Source of the DNA: Gardnerella piotii
GTDB taxonomy: Bacteria; Actinomycetota; Actinomycetes; Actinomycetales; Bifidobacteriaceae
Assembly (NCBI RefSeq): GCF_003397585.1
Contig: NZ_QJUV01000001.1
Location: forward strand, 496,001 to 560,000
Length of the DNA: 64,000 nucleotides
Direction: 5' to 3'
Shown here piece after piece: positions 34,623 through 43,661 of the stretch. The position numbers were made by a program, and so were the translations under genes. Position 1 is the first letter of the stretch, and each line of letters starts with the position of its first letter. The notes below the pieces were generated by a model. The model was not told where the DNA came from and searched no databases. It was given only the letters and a program-made list of their open reading frames with translations.

Positions 34623-36650
34623 ATGAACACAGCAACACGTAAAAATGTAGATACTATTGCAATGCAACGCGAGCAGGGTCCTTTGCTGGAAGTTAAAAAT
34701 CTTCAAGTTGACTTTACAACGGATTCTAAAAAGGCCGTACACGCTGTTCGCGATGCAAGCTTTAACGTTTACCCAGGTCAGTGGGTTGCAATCGTAGGCG
34801 AATCTGGTTCTGGAAAGTCTACTTCTGCAATGGCGGTTCTTGGTTTACTTCCTGGAACAGGTCACGTTACAGGTGGTTCTATTAAGCTTAAAGGTCAAGA
34901 AATAAGCAATCTAAAGCCTAAAGATTATGCGGCTTTGCGCGGAACGGCAATGGGATTGGTTCCGCAAGACCCTATGAGTAATTTGAACCCTGTTTGGCGA
35001 ATTGGAACTCAAGTTAAAGAAGCTCTTCTTGCAAATGGCGTTGACGTTAGCCATGAGAAGCGCTCCGCTTTGGCAGAAGCTTTAGCGGGAGACGCTGTAG
35101 AAGTTAAAAGCAACGAAGACGAAATCTTCCTTGGCTCTAAAGAACTGAGCGCATTATTGGACGAAGCAAAGCGAGCTTTGGCACAGGCTGGTCTTAGCGA
35201 GCAAACGAATGCCGAAAAGTTTAATGAAGCTATGGAATACTACAAAAAAGAGTGGGTTCCAGGTTCCGAAACTCGTTGGCGCGTTGCAGACGATTTAATC
35301 AAGTATGGCGTAGATGACGACAAAGCTTGGGAAATAGCCAAAAAGTATGTTGTTGGTGCAAGCGTTGAAGACCGCATTGCAGGTTTGCTTGATGAAGCTG
35401 GTTTGCCAGATGCTGCAACTCGCGCACGTCAGTTCCCACACGAGTTTTCTGGTGGTATGCGTCAGCGCGCGTTAATCGCGATTGGCTTGGCTTGCCGTCC
35501 AGATTTGCTTATTGCAGATGAGCCAACTTCCGCACTAGATGTAACCGTGCAAAAGCGTATTCTTGACCATTTGCATACGCTTACCGATTCTCTCGGCACT
35601 TCTGTGCTCTTTATTACTCACGATTTAGGTTTGGCTGCAGCTCGTGCTCAGCACGTTGTTGTTATGTATAAGGGTCGCGTTGTTGAGTCTGGTCCATCTT
35701 TGGACGTTTTGCAACATCCACAGCATCCGTACACTAAGCGACTTGTTGCTGCCGCTCCAAGCCTTGCTTCTCAGCGAATCATCTCCGTTAAGGAGCATGG
35801 CGGCAACGCGGATAATTTGCTTGAGCATCACGTAGTAGGTGAGCAAACTCTTGAAAAGAGCGAGCATATTATTACAGTCGACCACTTAACTCGCGAGTTT
35901 AAGCTTCCGCGCAAGAAGGAACTTTTCAAAGCTGTTGACGATGTTTCGTTCTCTATTAAGCGCGGAACAACGTTGGCAATTGTGGGTGAATCTGGTTCTG
36001 GTAAGTCTACTGTTGCAAACATGGTTTTGAGATTACTAAAGCCAACAAGTGGAACTGTTACCTACGAGGGCAAGAATATTGCTGACTTAAAGGGCGCGGA
36101 TTTGCTTGATTTCCGTCGTCATGTTCAGCCAGTATTCCAAAATCCTTACGGTTCGCTAGACCCAATGTATTCGATTTATCGTTCTATTGAAGAGCCTTTG
36201 CGAATCCATAAGATTGGAAGTAAAAAGAGCAGACAGAATCGCGTACGCGAGCTTTTAGATATGGTTCGCATGCCTGCTTCTGTTATGACTCGATTCCCGA
36301 ACGAGCTTTCTGGCGGTCAGCGTCAGCGCATTGCGATTGCGCGTGCAATGGCGTTGGATCCAGACGTAATCGTTTGCGATGAAGCTGTTTCTGCATTAGA
36401 CGTGCTTGTACAAGATCAGGTTTTGCACTTGCTTAACGATTTGCAAGCAGAGCGCGGATTAAGCTACTTGTTCATCACTCACGATTTGGCAGTGGTTCGT
36501 CAGATTGCGGACGAGGTTGTTGTTATGCAGCACGGAAAGCTTGTTGAGCATGCTACAACCGACGAAGTGTTTGATCATCCTCAAAAGGAATATACTCGCG
36601 ATCTTCTCGACGCAATTCCTGGTGGAAACTTGGAGCTTGGATTGGATTAG
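34623..36650 (+). CDS. Fused OppD-OppF-type ABC transporter ATP-binding protein
   Basis: Two complete ATPase domains in one 675-residue chain drive the OppBC channel. Domain 1 has GESGSGKST, SGGMRQRALIAIG and LLIADEPTSALD; domain 2 (from about residue 425) has GESGSGKST, LSGGQRQRIAIAR and VIVCDEAVSALD. Domain 1 contains an extra segment of about 110 residues between the Q-loop and the signature (from VKEALLANG to VEDRIAGLLDEAG), rich in charged helices. GGAGG (34608-34612) serves ATG 34623; GTG 34617 is too close to it. It ends the operon and is followed by a terminator. Confidence 0.92.
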   Translation: MNTATRKNVDTIAMQREQGPLLEVKNLQVDFTTDSKKAVHAVRDASFNVYPGQWVAIVGESGSGKSTSAMAVLGLLPGTGHVTGGSIKLKGQEISNLKPKDYAALRGTAMGLVPQDPMSNLNPVWRIGTQVKEALLANGVDVSHEKRSALAEALAGDAVEVKSNEDEIFLGSKELSALLDEAKRALAQAGLSEQTNAEKFNEAMEYYKKEWVPGSETRWRVADDLIKYGVDDDKAWEIAKKYVVGASVEDRIAGLLDEAGLPDAATRARQFPHEFSGGMRQRALIAIGLACRPDLLIADEPTSALDVTVQKRILDHLHTLTDSLGTSVLFITHDLGLAAARAQHVVVMYKGRVVESGPSLDVLQHPQHPYTKRLVAAAPSLASQRIISVKEHGGNADNLLEHHVVGEQTLEKSEHIITVDHLTREFKLPRKKELFKAVDDVSFSIKRGTTLAIVGESGSGKSTVANMVLRLLKPTSGTVTYEGKNIADLKGADLLDFRRHVQPVFQNPYGSLDPMYSIYRSIEEPLRIHKIGSKKSRQNRVRELLDMVRMPASVMTRFPNELSGGQRQRIAIARAMALDPDVIVCDEAVSALDVLVQDQVLHLLNDLQAERGLSYLFITHDLAVVRQIADEVVVMQHGKLVEHATTDEVFDHPQKEYTRDLLDAIPGGNLELGLD

Positions 36651-36689
36651 TCGTAAGACTCGTATTAGTGCAAGCTATTAGATGTAGAT

Positions 36690-36727
36690 AAAAGTGCAGG
36701 AGATAAAACTTCTGCACTTTTGTTTTG
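36690..36727 (+). terminator. Terminator of the opp operon
   Basis: AAAAGTGCAG (36690-36699) pairs with CTGCACTTTT (36712-36721), followed by TGTTTT. Confidence 0.85.
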
Positions 36728-36794
36728 GTCTATAATTATTTGTTTTATAACGCGCTTTAATGGACTTTAGAATCTTAGTCTGTTTATTTAGTCT

Positions 36795-36831
36795 GTTTAT
36801 ATTCGCGTGTTTATATTCGCGTGTTTATATT
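36795..36831. repeat. 14-bp tandem repeats just upstream of the sensor kinase gene
   Basis: GTTTATATTCGCGT at 36795-36808 and 36809-36822, then GTTTATATT to 36831, nine bases before the ATG at 36840. It occupies the core promoter position, so copy number changes would alter promoter spacing. No Shine-Dalgarno follows. Confidence 0.75.
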
Positions 36832-36839
36832 ATTAAATC

Positions 36840-38324
36840 ATGGCTGATTTTTCTCATATTCTTGCAACACGTCCAGATTTTGACGAGTCGGATCGCGAAT
36901 GGTTGCATCACCTTGTAGCAGATTGGCAAGTAATAGCAGATTTAAGTTTTGCAGACTTGCTTTTGGTTATTCAAAATGGCAATGGAGATTACGTTGTAGC
37001 AGAACAATGCCGTCCATCTACAGCAATCACGCTTAGAACCGAAGATTTACTCGGCGTAAAGCTAGACGAATCAATGCATAATGAGCTAGAAGCAGCAATG
37101 AGTAAAGAAACAAGTTTCCACTCTTCGGTTTTAAGAACTGTTGGAAGAGCTACTGTTTGCAATGTTTACGCTCCAGTTCGCCACAATGGCAAAACGCTTG
37201 GTCTTGTTCTTAGAGAAACAAATCTTGCAACAAGAGAATCAAACGGTAGGTACGAGACGGAAAGCATTAATGCTGGCAAAACGTTGTTCGACATGATTGC
37301 GCGCGAGCAGTTTCCGTACCACGATTCAATGCTAAATCAGCGCCACAATGCTCGAGTTGCAGATGGTTTTATTATTTTAGAAGAAAGCGGTGTTGTTCGC
37401 TATGCTTCTCCAAACGCAATCAGCTGCTTCCGCAGACTTGGCGGATTAAACACTATGCAAGGCGAGTTCTTGTGCGAGTTTGGAGCGCGTCTTCTTCACA
37501 CAAACGATGTTGTTCCCGAAAGCTTGCCTTTGGTATTAAGCGGTAAAGCAGATGTTGATTGCGAGTTAGAAGTAAATAATTCCGTTGTTTCTATGCGCTC
37601 GCTGCCGCTTTATGGTCCTAACGATAGAACTGGTGCAGTTGTTCTTTGCCGAGATGTTACGGAGGTTCTTAGAAGAGAAAAGGAGCTTCAGACTAAGAAC
37701 GCTACTATTTCCGAGATTCATCATCGCGTTAAGAATAATCTTCAAGCTGTTTCTGCTTTGCTTCGTCTTCAAGCTAGAAAAACTAAGTCGTACGAAGTTA
37801 GAAAAGAGCTAGAAGAAGCTCAAAGGCGAGTTCAAACTATTGCTCTTGTTCACGAAGGTTTAAGCCAGACAGCCGATGAGGTTGTTGACTTCGACAAAGT
37901 GATTTCTAGCTTGCTTAAAATGACGATTGAACTTGCTTCGCAAAATCAAAATATTACAGTTGATTTTTGTGGTAAATTCGGCAAGCTTGCAGCTCAAGAC
38001 GCAACGCCTCTTTCTCTTGTTTTAACCGAGCTTGTTACAAATGCTGTTGAGCACGGTTTTGAAGGCATGAGTGAAGGTCATATTAAGATTTCTGTTGGTC
38101 GTGGAGGAGACAATCTTAGTATTGTTGTAGAAGACAATGGCGGCGGAATCGAAAGCGAATCCTTGCATGGAATGGCAAAGTCTTCTGGATCTGGATTAGG
38201 CACTCAGCTAATCAACACTTTTGTTACTAACGATTTTGGTGGCACTGTTAAGTGGGAATCGCGAAGAGAAGGCGGAACTCGCGTTTTGCTGGATATTAAG
38301 CTGCGCGTTCCTGGAGTAGAGTAG
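36840..38324 (+). CDS. pdtaS: PdtaS-type sensor histidine kinase
   Basis: A soluble 494-residue kinase. It has an N-terminal GAF-like sensor domain (about residues 1-150), a PAS domain (about 170-280), a HisKA_2 phosphoacceptor with His in EIHHRVKNNLQ, and a C-terminal HATPase (LVLTELVTNAVEHGF, VEDNGGGI, GTQLINTFV). This matches mycobacterial PdtaS, which phosphorylates the antiterminator PdtaR. The adjacent convergent whiB1-like gene reproduces the mycobacterial pdtaS-whiB1 neighbourhood. No membrane helix is seen. The partner regulator is not in this window. Confidence 0.88.
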   Translation: MADFSHILATRPDFDESDREWLHHLVADWQVIADLSFADLLLVIQNGNGDYVVAEQCRPSTAITLRTEDLLGVKLDESMHNELEAAMSKETSFHSSVLRTVGRATVCNVYAPVRHNGKTLGLVLRETNLATRESNGRYETESINAGKTLFDMIAREQFPYHDSMLNQRHNARVADGFIILEESGVVRYASPNAISCFRRLGGLNTMQGEFLCEFGARLLHTNDVVPESLPLVLSGKADVDCELEVNNSVVSMRSLPLYGPNDRTGAVVLCRDVTEVLRREKELQTKNATISEIHHRVKNNLQAVSALLRLQARKTKSYEVRKELEEAQRRVQTIALVHEGLSQTADEVVDFDKVISSLLKMTIELASQNQNITVDFCGKFGKLAAQDATPLSLVLTELVTNAVEHGFEGMSEGHIKISVGRGGDNLSIVVEDNGGGIESESLHGMAKSSGSGLGTQLINTFVTNDFGGTVKWESRREGGTRVLLDIKLRVPGVE

Positions 38325-38333
38325 TCTATCTAA

Positions 38334-38606
38334 CTAAAATTCAGCGTTTTGATTTCTGCGCGCTCGCATTGCTCTACGCTTTAGCGAGCGCCTTTCATCT
38401 TCGCTAAGACCGCCCCAAACGCCGTAATCTTGGCTTGTTTCTAGAGCGCATCTTAAGCAATTGTCGGCAACATTACAAGTTCTGCACACTGCTTTGGCTT
38501 CTTCAACTTGCTGATTGGATGAGCTGTTATTTCCTACTGGGAAGAAAAGTTCAGGATCCTTATCTCGGCAAGCTGCTTTTGCACGCCAGTCGAATGCGCT
38601 ACTCAT
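38334..38606 (-). CDS. whiB1: WhiB1-like iron-sulfur transcription factor
   Basis: A 90-residue WhiB protein with the four cluster ligands Cys13, Cys41, Cys44 and Cys50 and the DNA-binding GVWGGLSEDERRSLKRR. DWRAKAACRDKDPELFFPVGN fits WhiB1 rather than WhiB2 or WhiB7. Mycobacterial WhiB1 is essential, binds the principal sigma factor and responds to nitric oxide. AAAGAGG precedes the ATG. It converges on pdtaS with 9 bp between the stops. Confidence 0.92.
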   Translation of the reverse strand: MSSAFDWRAKAACRDKDPELFFPVGNNSSSNQQVEEAKAVCRTCNVADNCLRCALETSQDYGVWGGLSEDERRSLKRRAMRARRNQNAEF

Positions 38607-38760
38607 AAGTAAATAACCTCTTTTTAATACGCGTATATTTTTACTAAATTTGCTAGATTTTGTATAAAACTATCCGCACTCCAGGAAAGCATGAATATAA
38701 CTTTTTTTCAAGACTTTTACAAAATTTTTTTAATCTTTTTGAGTGATTTAAGTCATATTT

Positions 38761-40536
38761 TTATGTAAAACTCAATATTTGCAGCAAATTAGCTTTTCCA
38801 GGAATCACCATTATGCATCTTCCTGGTGTTTGATAATCTTCTGCGCTTAGTGTTTTTAGTAAGTCGGTAGGTATTCCAAGCATTGAGTCTGTTGCAGCAT
38901 CGCCTGTTGGGAAGATTATTCTTACTAGCGCTTGCTCTGGTATGCGTATGTGTCTTGCGTTTTGAGAGCAAAATATTACTGCTGTTTTAGTGTCTTTTAG
39001 TTTGCATTGCAATTCTTTAGACTTTTCGTCGCTGTTAAAAGGCTCTAAAAGTGAGTCTGCGTTGTCTTGAATGTGAATGTTTTTTGAATCAAGATTTTGC
39101 ACACTAATAGCATTTTTAATCACATTTATAAGATTAGACTTTCCTCGTTTGCTTCCACCAATAATTGCTATGTTTCCAAGATTTGTTGGCAAAATTGCTT
39201 CGCTTAAGTTAATTCCGTCGTCTTTTAAGCCGATTAAAAGTCCAAACTCGCTATCTTTTGTGTTTTTGCAGTATTTATTAAGTGTTGAATTATTTAAGTA
39301 TTTTGGTAGGGGAGCGCTAAACAATTGCTTAGGAGTTTTGTAGCAATAGAATTTTCCAGCCAATTCGATTGCTTTTATAAGCGAATTTTTGTTTTGACTT
39401 TGTGAACATTGTAACGCTACTATTCCGTCTCCCGTATTGCAATATGCTGCTCCAGGATTATTCGGGTTTATGCTTGCAGCGGCAGGAGACCCAAGTAGTT
39501 CGTGCGATTGCATTGCGTCTCTAACTCTTAAACAAATGTTTATAGACATATTTGCTTTCATATCTGCATTTACTTGTCCCATTGGATTTTGTGTGCACGC
39601 TATAAGATGCATTCCTAGGGATCTTCCAACAGAAGCTATGCGTATTAGGCGATTCATGTAATCGGGTAGTTGATTTTTAAGAGCATGGAACTCGTCTATA
39701 ACAATCACCATTGAAGGCTCGCTTGGTTTTACTTGACTAATATCGTGGCAGCCTTGATTTGCCACCAATCTTTCTCGCCTGTCTAATTCCATTTCTAATC
39801 CGCGCAATGCTCTTGCAGCATGCTTAAGATTTAAGTCTCCAACGTTTCCAACGCTGTGTGGAAGTGTGGAAAGAGAATCGAATGTAGCTCCTCCCTTAAA
39901 GTCCATAAACACAAATTGCAATAATTTAGGTGAATATCTAAAAGCTAGAGCCAAACACAAAGATGTTAGTAAAACGGATTTTCCAGACCCAGTTGTTCCT
40001 GCTACAAGCGCGTGCGGGCCATTTTTAACAAGATCTATACAAAAGTAACCGCTGCTGTTTATTCCGATTGGAGCTTCTAAAGAGTTTTTAGAAGACACTA
40101 GCCAAGCGTATACAACATTTTTCCATGGAGGAACACGATTTTGCATGTTTTTAGAGTAATTTGTAGAAACGATTTGATTTGCGTTATTAATCAGCATTGC
40201 TTCCAGGTTTATTGGAACAAGAGTTTCTGGAACACCTTTAATATGAGAGTCGACTGTTGTTTTGCTAAAGTGAACGCTTTGATTCGTATTATTCTTTACT
40301 AAACTTTTGTTGTTTTTGTTTGAATTGTATTGAACAATTTGCGGTATTAAGCAAGCAATATACATCATTATGCTAGGAACAATCATTGCAAGCATCATCC
40401 AACTTTTTTGCAAAAACGCCATTATAGCAAGAGCAACATTGGCTAAAATAGGCACAATATTTGCCATTATTTGCATCCAAAACATTGGTTTTGAAGCTAT
40501 GCTTTTAGTATTGTTTGCATTGTTTTTGTATTCCAT
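38761..40536 (-). CDS. EccC/EssC-like FtsK/SpoIIIE membrane ATPase
   Basis: A 591-residue protein with two N-terminal membrane helices, then an FtsK/SpoIIIE ATPase domain with Walker A GTTGSGKS (about residue 180), FMDFKGGATFDSL, Walker B VIVIDEFHAL and GRSLGMHLIACTQNPMG. These motifs are those of EccC/EssC type VII secretion ATPases rather than chromosome-segregating FtsK: no gamma DNA-reading domain is present. A second, degenerate ATPase domain has GGSKRGKS but no Walker B. No ESX genes or WXG100 proteins are nearby. I chose ATG 40536 over a longer frame to 40584 because the promoter box overlaps the latter. The promoter it shares with comFC and the prepilin peptidase suggests a role in DNA uptake or competence. 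Confidence 0.85.
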   Translation of the reverse strand: MEYKNNANNTKSIASKPMFWMQIMANIVPILANVALAIMAFLQKSWMMLAMIVPSIMMYIACLIPQIVQYNSNKNNKSLVKNNTNQSVHFSKTTVDSHIKGVPETLVPINLEAMLINNANQIVSTNYSKNMQNRVPPWKNVVYAWLVSSKNSLEAPIGINSSGYFCIDLVKNGPHALVAGTTGSGKSVLLTSLCLALAFRYSPKLLQFVFMDFKGGATFDSLSTLPHSVGNVGDLNLKHAARALRGLEMELDRRERLVANQGCHDISQVKPSEPSMVIVIDEFHALKNQLPDYMNRLIRIASVGRSLGMHLIACTQNPMGQVNADMKANMSINICLRVRDAMQSHELLGSPAAASINPNNPGAAYCNTGDGIVALQCSQSQNKNSLIKAIELAGKFYCYKTPKQLFSAPLPKYLNNSTLNKYCKNTKDSEFGLLIGLKDDGINLSEAILPTNLGNIAIIGGSKRGKSNLINVIKNAISVQNLDSKNIHIQDNADSLLEPFNSDEKSKELQCKLKDTKTAVIFCSQNARHIRIPEQALVRIIFPTGDAATDSMLGIPTDLLKTLSAEDYQTPGRCIMVIPGKANLLQILSFT

Positions 40537-40599
40537 AACGCAATAGTGTATTGCGATTAAGAAATATGCAAGTAAAAACCACAAATGTGGTTAAAGGCT
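40537..40599 (-). promoter_or_regulatory. Competence-type promoter of the EccC-like ATPase gene
   Basis: Read on the minus strand: AGCCTTTAACCACATT (40599-40584), 12 nt, TTGCATA (40571-40565), 28 nt, ATG (40536). TACACT lies 14 nt before the ATG as a -10 candidate; no Shine-Dalgarno is present. Confidence 0.75.
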
Positions 40600-40632
40600 A
40601 AATTGGCTAAATATGATTAGCTAAAATTATGT

Positions 40633-41982
40633 TTATTGCTCTGCAAGCGTTCCAACGTTTCCAGGCGCATGCGTTCCAGCAGATAATTGATCGAATAATT
40701 CAATGTTTTTAGCATCGTCTAACAAAACGGATGATCCAACTGAATACACCCAATAATCTGGATTAGTCCAATAGACTGTTCCTGTTACGCCGTCTTTTCC
40801 TGTTGCTTCCTTAAAAGCAAGACCCATGTTCAGCAGTGTTCCAGGATTCGAGTTTTCGTCTAATATTGCAGAATCAAGCGATGCTTTTGCAAAACCTTTT
40901 ACTTTCGAGAAGTTTGTAAGCGTGCTGCTAGATAAAGCTTTTTTCATTATTGCGCTAATTACCATTCTCTGTCTTGCAGCTCTTCCAAAATCAGATTGAG
41001 GATCTGCATATCTCATTCTAGAAAATGCTAATGCAACGTTTCCGTCTACACTGTGGCATCCTGCAGTCCAATTAAGCCCACTGTAGGCATCGCTAACTGT
41101 GCGATCGTAGCATAAGTCTATTGTTCCAAGCGAGTTTACAACGTTTGTAAGTCCTGCGAATTTTATTTCTGCAACGTGGTCTATTTTGTGGCCAGTAATT
41201 TTTTCAACGGTTTTTGTTAGTGCTCTATTTCCAAGATCTTGTGCAACTGTGTTAATCTTCATTTGCTGGCCGTTTACAGAAACTAGCGAGTCTCTTGGAA
41301 TGGATATTAAGGAGCTGTGCCCACTTACTGGTTTTGTTAAAACAAGAATCGTATCTGTTCTAAATCCAGTTATTTCTTTTGCTTCTTCGCCTTCTCGTTG
41401 ATCCGATCCTAAAATTAGCCAAGTTGTTTCTTGAGTATCTGGAGTATCCGTTAGCCAATTATCTCGCTTAATTTGAGAGTCAACCCAGTTCCAAGATAAA
41501 ACGCCTAGTGCTCCTACAAGAATCAATATTGTTACTAAAAGCAGGGATAAGTACTTTAGTAAGCGATGTTTTTTTCTAAAAGCAAGAGCTCCAACAGAAG
41601 AATTACTTGCTATTGGTCTAACTTCGTTTTGACTAAAGTTTTGGATTCTTTTTGGAGTAAAACTAGATGCACTTGCATTGTTTTGGCTTAAACGCTGACT
41701 TTGTTCGGGGTAGTACTGCTCGCTATATGCTTGTGTGCCAGTGTTTTGCGTGCGATAATTTTGCGAATTTTGGCTTACTTTTCTAGGCTTTGGCTCAAAC
41801 GACGGTGCACGCTGAACAGTCTCTTGCTTGTTTAATTCGCTGTTTTTATGCGCGTTATTGTGTGCGTTTTTAGGCGGAAAGCTCGGTATTGAATTCGCGT
41901 TTTTATTATGTTTATTCGATGGAGCAAAGCTAGGTGGATTATTTTGATTCCCCAAAGCGTCTTCTGGACGTTGCTGGCTCAT
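40633..41982 (-). CDS. LytR-CpsA-Psr (LCP) family protein
   Basis: LCP proteins attach polymers (wall teichoic acid, arabinogalactan or capsule) to peptidoglycan. The 449-residue protein has a long Asn/Gln/Ser-rich cytoplasmic N-terminus of about 135 residues, one membrane helix (YLSLLLVTILILVGALGVL), and the LCP domain with LILGSDQR, FRTDTILVLT, SIPRDSLV and RMRYADPQSDFGRAARQ, whose Arg/Asp residues bind the pyrophosphate lipid. GGGAGG precedes the ATG. A second LCP gene follows on the same strand upstream. Confidence 0.92.
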   Translation of the reverse strand: MSQQRPEDALGNQNNPPSFAPSNKHNKNANSIPSFPPKNAHNNAHKNSELNKQETVQRAPSFEPKPRKVSQNSQNYRTQNTGTQAYSEQYYPEQSQRLSQNNASASSFTPKRIQNFSQNEVRPIASNSSVGALAFRKKHRLLKYLSLLLVTILILVGALGVLSWNWVDSQIKRDNWLTDTPDTQETTWLILGSDQREGEEAKEITGFRTDTILVLTKPVSGHSSLISIPRDSLVSVNGQQMKINTVAQDLGNRALTKTVEKITGHKIDHVAEIKFAGLTNVVNSLGTIDLCYDRTVSDAYSGLNWTAGCHSVDGNVALAFSRMRYADPQSDFGRAARQRMVISAIMKKALSSSTLTNFSKVKGFAKASLDSAILDENSNPGTLLNMGLAFKEATGKDGVTGTVYWTNPDYWVYSVGSSVLLDDAKNIELFDQLSAGTHAPGNVGTLAEQ

Positions 41983-42115
41983 TTATCCTCCCTAAGCCAC
42001 GCGTTTGCAATATTGATGGCGTCTATATGTATGCATAATTATTAGTGAAAACTAACAATGGCATTATAAAACAACGTAGTTATAAACTATTTAACAACGT
42101 GCTTTTTCTAGTGTA

Positions 42116-43597
42116 TTATTTTCCTTTTGGAACAGCGCATATTGTATTATTTAGGTATTTATCTGCAATTCCCATGTAGTGACCAGTTTGTGGGTTTCTT
42201 ATTGTTCCGTCTTCTGGGTTAACGATTCCGCCGCTATTTGGATCAATAAGTCTGCCTAAGCTGTCTTTTGCTAATCCAGTTTTTGGATCCACGCGCCCAA
42301 TTTTAACTGCATTTGGATCTGCATAGGAATTAGAGGAATTAAGGCTATTTTCGCCAGAATTTGTAGACTCCGCAGAGTCGTTAGAATCTGCACTAGAAGA
42401 ATCGGAGTTTTCTTTAGAATCAGACTTTTTGCCATTTTTTGCGTTCTTTTTTGAAGACTTTTTACTTTTACTTGGTTTTTCGCCTAAATCTTTAGTTAAC
42501 GGCTTATCTTCTTGCATTAAATCCCAAACGTCTTGAGCACTTTCGTCTAAAATAACACGATTTTCATCGTATGGGTCGGTTGCAATCGGTATTGTTTGTG
42601 CGTAAATGTGCGAAGGCTTTAGATTACGAAGACTTGCAGCTAAACCAACCAGTGTTGTAGGGTTTGCAAGACCCTGGCTCATATTAAGTGACTTTAGAGC
42701 TGACTTTGCAAGTTGATAAAGCTGGCCCGACTGTGTTAGAAGATTCTTAGATAGCGCTTGATGAATAAGTTGCTTAAGAAGATATTGCTGGCGCGTTGTT
42801 CGCATAATATCGCTTCCGTCGCTTGCGCTGTCGTGCCTCATTCTTGCATATTGTGTTGCTTGCACGCCATCAAGGTGTTGGAGTCCGCGCTTTAGGTTAA
42901 CGCCCGTGTAATAATCCCTGGTGTTTACAGGAATGCACAGGGTTACTCCGCCAATCGCGTTAATCATATCGCTTAAACCGCTAAAGTCTGCAACAATAAA
43001 ATCTGTTATATTTAAGCCAGTAATCTCGTTTACTGTTGCAAGCGTACATGATGCTGCACTTGCTAAGTCGCCTCCTTTAGCGTAGCCAAGTGCGAAAATC
43101 GAGTTAAACATAACTTTACGTCTAGCTGGAATTCTGCCTCTAGACGTATTGCACGATGCGGCTTTAACCATTGAATCTCTTGGAATTGAAACAATGTTTA
43201 TATAAGACCTATCTGCGCTGATTTGAACAATCATTGCTGTGTCTGATTGATGATTTTCGTCTTCTCCGCCGCCCTGAAAAGCGCGATTCTTACCTTCTCG
43301 AGTATCTTGACCAAGAACAAGAATATTAATAGTTTTACCAGCATTAGGGTCTATTGACTGAATCTGTTTGGTGCTTGTTGAGATGGTTTTTATAACGCGC
43401 GAACTAATAGTAGAAGAAAAGTCAAGCCATACGGATGCGATTATTGTAGTTAAAAAGGCTAGAACGGCAATAATTGCCATGCAAATGATTTTACGAGTAT
43501 TATTAAGCATTTGACTATTGAGAGTATGGTGTGGTGCAGATGAGTCCCAATAGTTAGTTTGGTACCGACGGTCTTGATTATACCGAGAGGCTGCCAT
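42116..43597 (-). CDS. LytR-CpsA-Psr (LCP) family protein with Lys/Ser-rich tail
   Basis: A 493-residue LCP paralogue. One membrane helix at about residues 38-58 precedes the LCP domain with VLGQDTREG, SDTAMIVQI, SIPRDSMV and YARMRHDSASDGSDIMRTTRQ. The last 130 residues are different: a Lys/Ser/Asn-rich low-complexity segment (SKSKKSSKKNAKNGKKSDSKEN) and a C-terminal tail with repeated DPNxGG/DPKTG-type turns. AAGAAGGAAG precedes the ATG. It is divergent from the glycosyltransferase gene at 43662; together they form an envelope-polymer locus. Confidence 0.92.
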   Translation of the reverse strand: MAASRYNQDRRYQTNYWDSSAPHHTLNSQMLNNTRKIICMAIIAVLAFLTTIIASVWLDFSSTISSRVIKTISTSTKQIQSIDPNAGKTINILVLGQDTREGKNRAFQGGGEDENHQSDTAMIVQISADRSYINIVSIPRDSMVKAASCNTSRGRIPARRKVMFNSIFALGYAKGGDLASAASCTLATVNEITGLNITDFIVADFSGLSDMINAIGGVTLCIPVNTRDYYTGVNLKRGLQHLDGVQATQYARMRHDSASDGSDIMRTTRQQYLLKQLIHQALSKNLLTQSGQLYQLAKSALKSLNMSQGLANPTTLVGLAASLRNLKPSHIYAQTIPIATDPYDENRVILDESAQDVWDLMQEDKPLTKDLGEKPSKSKKSSKKNAKNGKKSDSKENSDSSSADSNDSAESTNSGENSLNSSNSYADPNAVKIGRVDPKTGLAKDSLGRLIDPNSGGIVNPEDGTIRNPQTGHYMGIADKYLNNTICAVPKGK

Positions 43598-43661
43598 GCT
43601 TCCTTCTTTCGTAAATGCACATATAAATCACTATTATAGTGTATTCTATTGAGATTTTAAC

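Noticed and set aside
38761-40536. Chromosome-segregation FtsK
   Set aside because: No gamma domain and only two membrane helices; motif spelling is of the EccC/EssC type.
40537-40584. N-terminal extension of the EccC-like ATPase starting at 40584
   Set aside because: The extension would place the start inside the conserved promoter box; the ATG at 40536 has the same 28-nt distance as the other two genes.
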